Origin: Defluviitaleaceae bacterium
GTDB taxonomy: Bacteria; Bacillota; Clostridia; Lachnospirales; WQUN01
Length of the DNA stretch: 64,000 nt
Assembly: GCA_009784025.1 (NCBI GenBank)
Contig: WQVK01000001.1
Coordinates: 1 to 64,000, forward strand
Reading direction: 5' to 3'
In this document: positions 17,457 to 25,753 of the stretch, one piece after another
How positions within the stretch are numbered: position 1 is the stretch's first letter
How the letters are laid out: every line of letters begins with the position of its first letter
Program-made: the position numbers and the translations under genes
The notes under the pieces: generated by a model
What the model was told of the DNA's origin: nothing
Seen by the model: only the letters and a program-made list of their open reading frames with translations
Databases searched by the model: none

Positions 17457-17481
17457 AACAGTAAAAGGGGGCTTTGCTCGC

Positions 17482-17633
17482 TGCCTAAAAACTATAGCAT
17501 AGAGCGCAGAAAATTTTTCGCAAGACAGAAGCTGAAAACAGCCGCGCGCTGGCGGTACGCAAGGTTTTTAGCAGCGAAGGCTTACGGAAAATTTACAAGT
17601 TCTACGTGGTGGTTTTTAGGTGGAGCGACTATA
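17482..17633. repeat. Family B MITE-like repeat, copy 2
   Basis: This is the reverse-orientation relative of 13593-13756. The right end TTTTTAGGTGGAGCGACTATA is intact. The left end is eroded (CCTAAAAACTATAGCATAGA). It separates the convergent GldG-like and ATPase genes. Confidence 0.75.
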
Positions 17634-17651
17634 ACAATTCAATAGCTGAAT

Positions 17652-19571
17652 TCAGTCTGCATCCCCCATTTTATCGGTGGATTTATACCATACAATATGT
17701 CTCATGCGGTTAATCGCCGCCAAAACCTCAAACTGTCGCGGCATATCCATAAAACGGTGCATTGTAGTGAAAAATCCTGTGTCAACTAAATCCAAACCTT
17801 CTGCTTCAATTTGGGCATATAATTTTTGAACGATAGCAACAATATCAACACTTTGCTTGTTTGACTTATCCTTTGGACTTAATCCACGTATCGCCAACGC
17901 CATTGCTTCTAAATTATCAACACCTTCGTTACCTTTTGCCAAATGTCGAAGGATAAATGCCAAGGCGTTCACTTGGGGTTCTGTAGCTATATCGTGTAAA
18001 TTACGGATGTCTATGCGTTCGTCACCGATAATGATAAATCCTGTATCCGATACGGATAACCGTTCCCTGCTTGTGCCTTCCGGGTATGCTGTAAAAATTT
18101 TAGTAACGGTTCGGTTATTTTCCCAATTTTTATGCAATGCCGGAAGAATGTGTTCTGGGACGAATGTTTTAGCATAAGCGGTTACTTCGCTCATAACAAA
18201 TTCGTCCATCATAAATACATAGTCTGCAACCGCCAAATATTCTCCGCTCCCGCCAATAACGAGTATGGTAGAGATACCCATTTCGGCAAGTTCGTTTGCC
18301 CGATCGGTAAATGGCGTTATGGGTTCTTTTTCAATGAGTTGCTTCATCACCGCATCCCGAATCATAAAATTCGTGGCGGAGCGGTCTTCATCAATAAGCA
18401 GAAGTTTTGCGCCCAAGGAAACCGCTTCCATGATATTTGCTCCTTGGGATGTTGAGCCGGATGCGTGTGTCGTGGAAAAAATGTCCGGATTGCCGCCGGG
18501 AATCCATTTTATGAAAGGTGAAATGTTTACATTGGAAACTGCACGGCCATCTTCGGCTGTGATGGTGACAGCGGTATTATCGGTAATGCACAATTCGCGC
18601 CCATCGCCTTTTACATGGTCATATATTCCAGCGGATATAGCGTTTAGTACCGTAGATTTGCCGGAATACCCACCACCTGTTATTACAGTAACACCGCGCT
18701 TTATTCCCATGCCCCTAATGCCAGCGACTTCTATTTCATGACTTGTCGGGCTTTGGAATGGAATAGCGGCTTGCGCGGGTTTGTCGCTACCGCGCTCCCG
18801 TGCCAATATACTGCCATTTGCGATGAAAGCGCAATAGCCACCATCACGCAAAAATGTGCGAATTGCTTGCTGTGTCTTGGTAAGTTTGAGTACATCACTT
18901 AAGCCGCCTTTGTTGAATTCCCGAACAAAACGCTCGGTTGAATCCGGCAGTTGTTTTACCAACATGGTTTTTGCCCTATTCAGTTTCAAGTATGGTAGTT
19001 GAATTTCCATACGTATACAAAGACACATAATGTCCGGGGGCGGGTCTGTGTACCTGCAAAAATAAATTCTGATTCCTTTTCCTTCTTTATAATTCTTGGC
19101 AGGAATTAACGAGAAGTACGCAGTATTACGCAACATCACCTTGCTACCCGGTTCGAGCAAGATAAACTTTCCGTTTTCCCTGTCAGGTCGAGTGCGGTTT
19201 GCATAGCTGGCGTTTATCGCATCAAAGTAGGGTTTAATCTCTCTGAGGCAGTAATCGGCAACCGCTGGTGTGAAATCAATTATTCCGAGCATCTCTACGG
19301 GAATGGAGATTGTAACGGTGGGGCGGTCTAACGCTTGTTTGTTTGTGCGGTCAAGTGTATAGGCAATTTCATTATGCCAAAATGTCGGCTCTCTACGGAT
19401 GCCCGTTCGCTCTCCGTCAATGTCACCGTTTGGCTTGACATATACCTCCACACATTCCCCATCGTAAATTTCTTTCTGAACAGGCTTTCCTTCCACCGTA
19501 TCATTGTAACGATACGTGGTTGTCTTGTTGTCCGTAATACGGTCAAGATAGTAGCGCAGTCTTTTTGGCAA
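17652..19571 (-). CDS. COG3044-type predicted ATPase of the ABC class
   Basis: This 639-residue protein matches the PF09818 ABC_ATPase pattern from about residue 270: IPFQSPTSHEIEV, P-loop GGGYSGKSTVLNAI, GDGRE, NISPFI, STTHASGSTSQGANIMEA, LLLIDEDRSATNFMIRD and the C-terminal AINRMRHI. The first ~230 residues are divergent from what I recall for the family. The start is probably TTG 19571 after GGAGG. It is preceded by a leader peptide and attenuator. Codon choice appears to differ from the neighbours, so recent transfer is possible. Family function is unknown; inducible expression suggests a stress or antibiotic response. Confidence 0.85.
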   Translation of the reverse strand: MPKRLRYYLDRITDNKTTTYRYNDTVEGKPVQKEIYDGECVEVYVKPNGDIDGERTGIRREPTFWHNEIAYTLDRTNKQALDRPTVTISIPVEMLGIIDFTPAVADYCLREIKPYFDAINASYANRTRPDRENGKFILLEPGSKVMLRNTAYFSLIPAKNYKEGKGIRIYFCRYTDPPPDIMCLCIRMEIQLPYLKLNRAKTMLVKQLPDSTERFVREFNKGGLSDVLKLTKTQQAIRTFLRDGGYCAFIANGSILARERGSDKPAQAAIPFQSPTSHEIEVAGIRGMGIKRGVTVITGGGYSGKSTVLNAISAGIYDHVKGDGRELCITDNTAVTITAEDGRAVSNVNISPFIKWIPGGNPDIFSTTHASGSTSQGANIMEAVSLGAKLLLIDEDRSATNFMIRDAVMKQLIEKEPITPFTDRANELAEMGISTILVIGGSGEYLAVADYVFMMDEFVMSEVTAYAKTFVPEHILPALHKNWENNRTVTKIFTAYPEGTSRERLSVSDTGFIIIGDERIDIRNLHDIATEPQVNALAFILRHLAKGNEGVDNLEAMALAIRGLSPKDKSNKQSVDIVAIVQKLYAQIEAEGLDLVDTGFFTTMHRFMDMPRQFEVLAAINRMRHIVWYKSTDKMGDAD

Positions 19572-19613
19572 TGGCTTTACCTCCGAGTTTTCGGAAGCTG
19601 GCGCAAAATAAAA

Positions 19614-19638
19614 ACGCCGCTGATAAAACCAGCGGCGT
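19614..19638 (-). terminator. Attenuator terminator before the COG3044 ATPase
   Basis: On the minus strand CGCCGCTG-GTTTTAT-CAGCGGCG is followed by TTTTTATTTT, about 45 nt before the ATPase start. An upstream CGCTGAT (end of the leader ORF) can pair with ATCAGCG of the terminator, giving an alternative antiterminator. Confidence 0.85.
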
Positions 19639-19658
19639 AAAAAGACTTAGTGAAAAAA

Positions 19659-19715
19659 CTAAATCAGCGCGGACAAAATGGTTTTATCATTCATGTATAA
19701 TATTGGCATTTTCAT
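19659..19715 (-). CDS. 18-residue leader peptide
   Basis: The small ORF MKMPILYMNDKTILSALI follows a strong TTTAGGAGG site with good spacing. GGACAAAATG at its start codon is perfectly complementary to CATTTTGTCC near its 3' end, so the ribosome would open a hairpin while translating it. It ends just before a terminator and upstream of the ATPase gene. This is the layout of translation-sensing attenuators found ahead of some antibiotic-resistance genes. Expression is inferred only. Confidence 0.65.
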   Translation of the reverse strand: MKMPILYMNDKTILSALI

Positions 19716-19756
19716 TTTGTCCGACCTCCTAAATTTTATTTTAGTGTAACAAGATA

Positions 19757-19785
19757 AGTTTAACATATATGTTTGTTCAGTGCAA
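19757..19785 (-). promoter_or_regulatory. Promoter of the attenuated ATPase transcript
   Basis: On the minus strand TTGCAC (19780-19785) and TAAACT (19757-19762) are 17 bp apart. Transcription would start near 19750, about 35 nt before the leader peptide. Confidence 0.6.
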
Positions 19786-19882
19786 GATAGATTTTTTGAC
19801 ACCAATTTGACAAAGTCCGGTATCATCTCTTTCTGTGCCGATACATGTTCTTGAAAAAACCTTAACAACATCATTCTAACAA

Positions 19883-20497
19883 CTAATCATCCCATTCCAT
19901 TTTTACAACTTCGCCAGTACCTGCACAAATATAGAATTCGATTATATGGTGGCCTCTGTACCTTTGGGCTGCCCGGAATTCTAATTCCCAAACCCAGCGG
20001 CCTTGTTCGAAGTCTAGGCCAGAGCTTGCGCGGTGGCTGGCTTCTATTCCTAGGCGGGATAGTTCTTCGTAGGCTAATTCTATTGCACGTGCGGGGGTTA
20101 TGGTTGGGCTGGCGGGGCGGTTATTGCGGGATGTGTAGGCTGTGCCAGTTGTTGTGGCTGGGGGGGCTTCTGGCTGTGGCAGATGCGCCGGGTAGTTTGG
20201 CACTGCGCCAGCGGGGATGCGTTCTGTTAGGTGGACGGTGTTGGTTTCGCTTTCCCAGGTGGCGTTGTAGCCGAATAGGTTGGCAATGTCACGCACAGGC
20301 AGGTAAGTGCGGCCATTTAGCACGAAGGGTTCATTTTCTAGCTGCGCTTGGTTGCCATTTATGGCTACTGAAATATTATTGAAATAAATTGTCACGTCGT
20401 TGCTTATAACACGCGCCACTAGCGGCGTTGCGGTTAGAATTAAGGCGGCAATGGCTGCCCCTATTATTCCGCCCTTTAGGCGTTCTTTTGCTTTCAT
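19883..20497 (-). CDS. Stalk-domain (copper amine oxidase N-like) protein with PepSY
   Basis: The protein has 204 residues. The N-terminal hydrophobic segment (IIGAAIAALILTATPLVA) is a signal or membrane anchor. Residues about 35-90 form a Cu_amine_oxidN1-type stalk domain (VLNGRTYLPVRDIANLFG). After a Pro/Thr-rich linker the C-terminal 75 residues resemble PepSY (ARAIELAYEEL, AGTGEVVKMEWDD). It is probably exported or cell-wall associated and may bind or inhibit an envelope enzyme. It lies 9 bp after pgi on the same strand with its own AGGAGG, so it may be cotranscribed. Confidence 0.85.
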   Translation of the reverse strand: MKAKERLKGGIIGAAIAALILTATPLVARVISNDVTIYFNNISVAINGNQAQLENEPFVLNGRTYLPVRDIANLFGYNATWESETNTVHLTERIPAGAVPNYPAHLPQPEAPPATTTGTAYTSRNNRPASPTITPARAIELAYEELSRLGIEASHRASSGLDFEQGRWVWELEFRAAQRYRGHHIIEFYICAGTGEVVKMEWDD

Positions 20498-20505
20498 AAA
20501 ACCTC

Positions 20506-21906
20506 CTATATTATATATCTGTCCGCTTTGGCTGGTGCGGCGTCCATCTCGGCCTTCTTGGTGTCGTACCCTGGGCGGCCGAACATTGCGTAGGTGGCGT
20601 TTTTGCCTTCTTCTACGCCTGGTTGGTCGAAGGCGTCTATGTTTAGCAGTTCCCCGGCGTAGGCTGTTGCTACTTCAAAGAAGTAGAGTAGCTGGCCTAG
20701 GGTTTGTGGGGTTACTTTTGGTAGGGTTATGGTCATGTTCATGCGGTTGGCTTTGGTTAGGGCGTATTCTGTGGCGGCTTGTTCTGTTTGTATTAGGTTG
20801 TTGTGGGTTACGCCGCCCAAGAAGCCTAGGCTGGGCATGTCACCGTAGGTTTTGGGGATGGTGATGGTTTCTCGGTATTCGTCTACACCTAGGAAGACGA
20901 TTATCTTGTCGAACGGGCCTTCTGCGTAAAGCTGTACCTGGGAATGCTGGTCTGTTACCCCAAGGGCTTTTACTGGGGTTTGGCCTACGTTTACGGTCTT
21001 GCCGTTTACATCAAATTGCTTGCCCAGTGATTCTGCCCAAAGCTGAGCGTACCAGTCTGAAATATATTTTAGCGCGTCTGCATATGGCATCATTACGGAT
21101 ATGTTTTTGCCTGTGGTCATGCCTATATAATGTAGCAGGGCGTACATATGCGCTGCGTTTTTGTAAATATTGCTGGCTTCGCACATTTTATCCATTTCTG
21201 CCGCGCCTTCAAGCAGGCCTTTGATATCCAGCCCGCAGAACGCCGCAGGCAGCAGCCCAACAGGAGTAAGCTCGGAAAAACGCCCGCCAACCGCGCTTGG
21301 GATGTAAAAATGCTTGTAGCCTTCTTGCTTGGCAATGGTTATCAGGTTGCCGGTGACTGCGTCTGTGGTGCATACAATCAGCTTGCGGGCGGCTTCTATG
21401 CCAATTTTTTCTTCCAGCTGCTGCTTGATTATCATGAACTGACTCATGGTTTCGGATGTGCTGCCAGACTTTGATATTACGTTAAACAGGCATTTTGTGG
21501 GGTCGATTGTTTGGAATAGGTAGACTAGCCGCTCGGGGTCTACATTGTCCACCACATACAGCTTGGGGAAGCCGCCGCGTTTTTCCCTTGGCAGCTCGTT
21601 GTAATAGGGGTGGTTTAAAGCCTGCTGCACGGCCATTGGCCCAAGGGCGCTGCCGCCAATGCCCAGCACAACAAAGGCTTCAATTTGGCCTTTCATTTCG
21701 TTTACATAGTTTAGGATATCTTCCACGATTTCGTTCTGGTTGTATGGTAGGTCGCGCCAGGCCATTTTGCCGGCTTTGCGTTTTTCTTCCATGTTTTTGT
21801 TGGCGGCTAAAATGGCGGGAGATAGGCTGTCTAGGGTTGCTTGAGTTATCCCTTCATCGCCTATGGTGTGGGTTAGCATGTTGTTGTAGTCGATGCGTAG
21901 TTTCAT
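20506..21906 (-). CDS. pgi: Glucose-6-phosphate isomerase
   Basis: This 466-residue enzyme interconverts glucose-6-phosphate and fructose-6-phosphate in glycolysis. Motifs include VLGIGGSALGPMAVQQAL, the phosphate-binding VISKSGSTSETM and the C-terminal family region FDQPGVEEGK. Length fits the short bacterial PGI group of Bacillota. ATG 21906 has AGGAGG. A 540-bp gap of repeats separates it from khpA. Confidence 0.97.
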   Translation of the reverse strand: MKLRIDYNNMLTHTIGDEGITQATLDSLSPAILAANKNMEEKRKAGKMAWRDLPYNQNEIVEDILNYVNEMKGQIEAFVVLGIGGSALGPMAVQQALNHPYYNELPREKRGGFPKLYVVDNVDPERLVYLFQTIDPTKCLFNVISKSGSTSETMSQFMIIKQQLEEKIGIEAARKLIVCTTDAVTGNLITIAKQEGYKHFYIPSAVGGRFSELTPVGLLPAAFCGLDIKGLLEGAAEMDKMCEASNIYKNAAHMYALLHYIGMTTGKNISVMMPYADALKYISDWYAQLWAESLGKQFDVNGKTVNVGQTPVKALGVTDQHSQVQLYAEGPFDKIIVFLGVDEYRETITIPKTYGDMPSLGFLGGVTHNNLIQTEQAATEYALTKANRMNMTITLPKVTPQTLGQLLYFFEVATAYAGELLNIDAFDQPGVEEGKNATYAMFGRPGYDTKKAEMDAAPAKADRYII

Positions 21907-22114
21907 GATTGTTCCTCCTGTTTTGTTGGATTTGGTGAATCCTTAGTTTGTTGATTTTACCAGTGGTGTTGGCGCGCTGTCAAATTGTTTTGGGGTGATG
22001 TGTTTATATTGTTGTGTGAGGTTGGTACGATGGCAAAATATCTCTAATGATGACACGCAAAAAACATCAATGTGTTCTATTTTGTTCAAAAACGAGTGTT
22101 TTTATGTAAAAAAT

Positions 22115-22162
22115 GGTACCGTATGGTACCATTTTCTTTGAATTATGGTACCATACGGTACC
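22115..22162. repeat. 48-bp GGTACC twin-arm element, copy 3
   Basis: The arms GGTACCGTATGGTACC and GGTACCATACGGTACC (order reversed relative to copy 1) again start 32 bp apart. It lies in the 543-bp gap between khpA and pgi together with family G (22307-22388) and family A (22390-22448) repeats. No other gene is seen there. Confidence 0.85.
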
Positions 22163-22306
22163 ATTTTTGCCGCAAAAAACGTATATTCTGCTATCCCTCC
22201 CACAAGAAAACCCGCCAAACAAGCCACTTTTTTTGAAAAAACAACAAACGCGTAAAATAATAAAATCACCTGTGTATTTTTTGCATAAAAAAAGCGGAGC
22301 ATCACT

Positions 22307-22388
22307 CCACACCCCAAAACTTTAAAATTAAAGTTTTTTGCTTCTTTTTTTCAAAAAAGAAGGGGGTGTGGGGCGAAGCCCCGCGGTG
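22307..22388. repeat. Family G repeat
   Basis: AACTTTAAAATTAAAGTT, the palindrome CTTCTTTTTTTCAAAAAAGAAG, and a GGGGTGTGGGGCGAAGCCCC core. It lies next to a shortened family A copy. Confidence 0.55.
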
Positions 22389-22389
22389 T

Positions 22390-22448
22390 TATAGTGAAAT
22401 GATTCGAAATCGGTCTCGCCTGAGACCGTTTCTCATGTATTTTACTAT
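22390..22448. repeat. Family A repeat, 59-bp deletion derivative
   Basis: TATAGTGAAATGATTCGAAA to GAGACCGTTTCTC..TTACTAT: both terminal arms are kept and the centre is missing. It abuts the stop codon of khpA at 22450. Confidence 0.7.
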
Positions 22449-22449
22449 G

Positions 22450-22677
22450 CTACACGATTTCCACATTAACTTTCTTGTTCTCTAGAATTGCGGCGGCCTT
22501 TACTAAGGTGCGTAGAGCCTTGGCTATGCGCCCTTGTTTGCCTATTACTTTACCCATGTCGTCCGGGACAACTTTTAGTGACAGCACTATTGTGCCTTCT
22601 TTTTCTTCTTCGGTTACGGTCACTTGGCTTGGGTCGTCCACTAGGTTTTTTGCCAGGATGGTTAGAAGTTCTTTCAT
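22450..22677 (-). CDS. khpA: KH-domain RNA-binding protein KhpA (YlqC)
   Basis: This 75-residue single KH domain has the RNA-binding GKVIGKQGRIAKALRTL loop. KhpA binds RNA and, with KhpB/Jag, affects cell elongation and division in Gram-positive bacteria. ATG 22677 follows AGGTG. The GTG three codons earlier abuts the rpsP stop and lacks room for a site. Its position after rpsP is the standard Bacillota order, but the usual rimM and trmD do not follow. Confidence 0.93.
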   Translation of the reverse strand: MKELLTILAKNLVDDPSQVTVTEEEKEGTIVLSLKVVPDDMGKVIGKQGRIAKALRTLVKAAAILENKKVNVEIV

Positions 22678-22686
22678 TCTATTCAC

Positions 22687-22923
22687 CTACATGCCTGATT
22701 TTTTTAGAAGTGCTTTTACTGTGTCTGTTGGTTGTGCACCTTTGGCCACCCAGTTTTTGGCGGCTTCTACGTCTACTTTAAGTTCAGAAGGTTGCTTTGT
22801 TGGGTCGTATGTGCCGATTTCATCTAGGGTTTTGCCACCTCTTGGGGTGCGTGAATCTGCAACTACGATACGGTAGAATGGTGCTTTTTTTGCGCCCATT
22901 CTTTTTAAGCGAATTTTTACCAT
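22687..22923 (-). CDS. rpsP: 30S ribosomal protein S16
   Basis: This 78-residue protein begins [20 protein letters not shown], the S16 signature, and is a structural protein of the small ribosomal subunit. It has an AAGGAG site. It sits between ffh and khpA as in other Bacillota. Confidence 0.97.
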   Translation of the reverse strand: MVKIRLKRMGAKKAPFYRIVVADSRTPRGGKTLDEIGTYDPTKQPSELKVDVEAAKNWVAKGAQPTDTVKALLKKSGM

Positions 22924-23069
22924 TGGTTAAATCTCCTTTTCTAGTTTTAATGGGGCGCTGCCCCTAAGCCCGGCTGTGTTTACTTGGCGGCTTACCGCCT
23001 GCGGGTGCGTATTGTGTACGCAGATAGTTTATCGAAGGCCGCCGCTGCCGGCTGCCATTGCGAACAGGT

Positions 23070-24416
23070 TTAGAAAAATGGCAACTTACCCTTGCCAAAC
23101 TTACCCTTCTTGCCGAATAAACCGCCCCCGGTGAAGGATTTCATCATCTTACGCATTTCTTCAAACTGCTTTAGCAGGCGGTTTATCTCTTGTATGCTGC
23201 GGCCGCTGCCTGCGGCTATGCGGCGCTTGCGCGAGCCGTTTAATGTATCCGGGTCGTGGCGTTCTGCCCGGGTCATGGATTGGATTATGGCTTCGGTGTG
23301 CGCCATGGCTTTTTCGTCTACATTTGCGTCTGCCAGGGCTGCTTGGTTAACCCCTGGCATCATGCCCAGCAGGTCTTTTATATTGCCCATTTTTTTAAGC
23401 TGCTGCATCTGGGTGAGGAAATCTTCTAGGGTAAATGAATTGCTGCGGATTTTTTGCTCTAGCTCTAGGGCCTGCTTGTCGTCGAAGGCTTGTTGCGCCT
23501 TGTCTATCAGGCTTAGCACATCGCCCATGCCCAGTATCCTGGAGGCCATGCGGTCTGGATGGAATGGTTCCATATCTTCCAGCTTTTCGCCCAACCCCAC
23601 GTATTTTACTGGCTTGCCGGTTACAGCCTTTACAGACAGTACCGCGCCGCCGCGGGTGTCACTGTCTAGCTTAGTTACTATTATGCCGTCTAGGCCCAGC
23701 TTTTCGTCAAAGGTTTTGGCTACGTTTACGGCGTCTTGGCCTGTCATGGCGTCTACCACCAGCAGGATTTCTTGCGGCGTTACCTTCTGGCGAATTTGAG
23801 ACAATTCATCCATCAGTTCATCATCTATATGCAGCCGCCCTGCGGTATCTACCAGAACTACATCATGGCCATTGGCAGCCGCGTGTTCTAGGGATTTTTC
23901 TGCAATGGTAACAGGGCTAACCTTATCTCCCATTTCGAAAACGGGGATATTGTACGTATTACCCACAATCTGCAGCTGCTTAATAGCCGCCGGGCGATAA
24001 ATATCACAGGCTACCAGCAGCGGCTGCTTGCCCTGCTTACGCAAAATCCCCGCAAGCTTACCTATGCTTGTGGTTTTACCCGCGCCCTGCAGCCCCACCA
24101 CCATATAAACAGTGGGCGGCTTAGACGCAAAAGTAAGCTGACTTTGCGCCGCACCCATCAGCTCTATCAGATGCTCGTGTACTAGTTTGACAACCTGCTG
24201 CCCTGGGTTCAAGCTCTCAAGAACATCATGCCCAACGGCCTTTTCCGTAACCCCAGACACAAAATCTTTAACCACCCGGAAGTTAACATCCGCTTCAAGA
24301 AGCGCCAGGCGAACCTCGCGCATTGCCTCTTTAACATCTTTCTCTGAAAGTTTACCTTTGCCGCGCAGTTTCTTAAAGGCGTTTTGCAGCTTCTCTCCTA
24401 GGTTTTCGAATGCTAT
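23070..24416 (-). CDS. ffh: Signal recognition particle protein Ffh, probable ATA start
   Basis: This GTPase of the signal recognition particle delivers membrane proteins to the translocon. It has an N domain, G domain with GLQGAGKTTSIGKLA, DTAGRL, TKLDSDTRGG, and a Met-rich M domain (about residues 300-430). The track start GTG 24425 overlaps the Shine-Dalgarno AAAAGGAGGTG. The codon at ideal spacing (8 nt) that gives the family start xAFENLGEKLQ is ATA 24416. No ATG, GTG or TTG is available there, so either AUA is used or GTG with poor spacing. The product has 448 residues from ATA or 451 from GTG. Confidence 0.95.
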   Translation of the reverse strand: MAFENLGEKLQNAFKKLRGKGKLSEKDVKEAMREVRLALLEADVNFRVVKDFVSGVTEKAVGHDVLESLNPGQQVVKLVHEHLIELMGAAQSQLTFASKPPTVYMVVGLQGAGKTTSIGKLAGILRKQGKQPLLVACDIYRPAAIKQLQIVGNTYNIPVFEMGDKVSPVTIAEKSLEHAAANGHDVVLVDTAGRLHIDDELMDELSQIRQKVTPQEILLVVDAMTGQDAVNVAKTFDEKLGLDGIIVTKLDSDTRGGAVLSVKAVTGKPVKYVGLGEKLEDMEPFHPDRMASRILGMGDVLSLIDKAQQAFDDKQALELEQKIRSNSFTLEDFLTQMQQLKKMGNIKDLLGMMPGVNQAALADANVDEKAMAHTEAIIQSMTRAERHDPDTLNGSRKRRIAAGSGRSIQEINRLLKQFEEMRKMMKSFTGGGLFGKKGKFGKGKLPFF

Positions 24417-24442
24417 GGGGAACACCTCCTTTTGTGGATTTT

Positions 24443-24480
24443 CCGAAACCTCTTACGGGAATTTCGGAAGAAGTCTAATA
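24443..24480. repeat. Family C short repeat
   Basis: TTTTCCGAAA..AATTTCGGAAGAAGTCTAATA forms a short hairpin abutting the ylxM stop codon, with the same ends as other family C copies. Confidence 0.5.
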
Positions 24481-24822
24481 TTATAGGAGTAGCGTCTCCA
24501 CCAATTGGCGGATTGCTTTTGTTTTTTCTTGGGGAATGTTTAAAAGTTCTGCTTCTATTGCAGCAACGGCTTTTTGCTGGGTGATGAATTTTTTCACCAG
24601 CCCTAGCTTTTCTTCATAGGAATTGAACTTGCCGTTGGCGCGTTTTATTGTGTCTGCCACCGCTTGCGGCGTTATGCCAAAGTGGCTGCCTATCTCTGCC
24701 AGGGAGTTGTCGTCTTCGTGATGCATGGCGTAGATTTCGTTTTGCTTTTTTGTAAGAAGCGCGCCGTAGAAGTCATATAGTAGGTTTTTGTGCTGCCGGG
24801 CTTCTGGTAGGTTGTGTGTCAT
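24481..24822 (-). CDS. ylxM: YlxM-type HTH protein (SRP-associated)
   Basis: This 113-residue protein resembles UPF0122 YlxM: an N-terminal helical segment (LLYDFYGALLTKKQNEIYAMH) and a sigma-70 region 4-like helix-turn-helix (SLAEIGSHFGITPQAVADTIKRA). YlxM genes precede ffh, and the protein stimulates SRP GTPase activity in Gram-positive bacteria. ATG 24822 has AAGGATG. The gap to ffh contains only a family C hairpin. Confidence 0.9.
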   Translation of the reverse strand: MTHNLPEARQHKNLLYDFYGALLTKKQNEIYAMHHEDDNSLAEIGSHFGITPQAVADTIKRANGKFNSYEEKLGLVKKFITQQKAVAAIEAELLNIPQEKTKAIRQLVETLLL

Positions 24823-24881
24823 GTGGTCACATCCTTAAAGGTAAAAACCTTTGTACAGTATAATGCCTTGATGGTTTGGTG

Positions 24882-25753
24882 TCAAGGGTTTCTATACTGC
24901 AAAATACACTGCTTCACGTATTCCTGAGCATGGGCGCTTTTTAACCCTGTTTGGTCTATCAGCTGGCGGTAGGCGGCGTCTGGCGTTATTTCTGCGCCGC
25001 TTTGGGCTAGGGTGCAACCGATTGCCGCCTTCAGCGTTTCTTCAAAGACGTTGAACAAAATACTATTGTAGTCCATGTGATAATCCTGCAAAACTTGGCG
25101 GATTGCCCCTGGGCTAAAGCATTGCAGGAAGATGTTTTCGTAGTAGATGGCTTGCAGGTATCGCTGCATGTATTCGATGCCGGTAAGCTGGCCAGTGTAC
25201 CTTTGCTGGCATATTTGGTAGGTGAGAATCACATCGCACGGCAGCTGGTGGGCGTTGTACCATGTGAAATAATTTGTGTATTGGCTAAAAAATTGCTTTA
25301 CAGATTGAGTTATGGTGAAATTGTAGTAGCTGTAATCTGTGTCGGGCATGGTTTTGAGGGTGGCGAGGTACATATGCTTGGCGGCGTTTAGTTTTGTTTT
25401 GAGTTTCTTTTGGCCAAGGGCGTATAATTCTGCGGCGGTTGCAGTTTTTATTGCCTCTATTGCGCTGTGGTATCTAGGGATTTTAGATGCAGGCTGATGG
25501 TGTATAGGTTGGATTTCATTATATCTTCGGCATCTTCTATAAGTATAGAGCTTGAACCGCTGGTGAATTTTTTTGTTTTTTCTGCCAGCAGGGCTAGGCA
25601 TTCGAGCTGGATGCGCTGGATCTCGCCGCTGCTGATTGCACCTATGTTGTGGGCCGCCTGTAGCAGCGATTCGAAGTAGGTGTTTTGTTGCAGGGAGGCG
25701 GGGTTGATTTTGTTGGTTTGTAGGCTGTTGCTATCATTCGTTTGCCTCGTCAT
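24882..25753 (-). pseudogene. DUF6179-like gene split by a frameshift
   Basis: Two overlapping track ORFs (25457-25753 and 24882-25601) look like the N- and C-terminal parts of one DUF6179-type protein. The first part ends DTTAQ followed by TAG. A -1 shift just there continues as AIEAIKTATAAELYALGQ and reads on for about 200 residues. No slippery heptamer is visible at the junction, so a mutation or sequence error is likelier than programmed frameshifting. The second ORF has no credible start at the junction. It follows the DUF6323 gene with a short overlap, the usual pairing in Clostridia. Function is unknown; a disrupted partner could make the pair non-functional. Confidence 0.65.

Noticed and set aside
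22067-22325. Several ORFs of 70-81 residues around 22.1-22.3 kb
   Set aside because: They read through the GGTACC element and a family G repeat; the same peptide (VPYGTI) appears at the other GGTACC copies, so it is repeat translation.
25440-25500. Programmed -1 frameshift in the DUF6179 gene
   Set aside because: No X-XXY-YYZ slippery heptamer or clear downstream pseudoknot is visible at the junction; an ordinary frameshift is the simpler reading.
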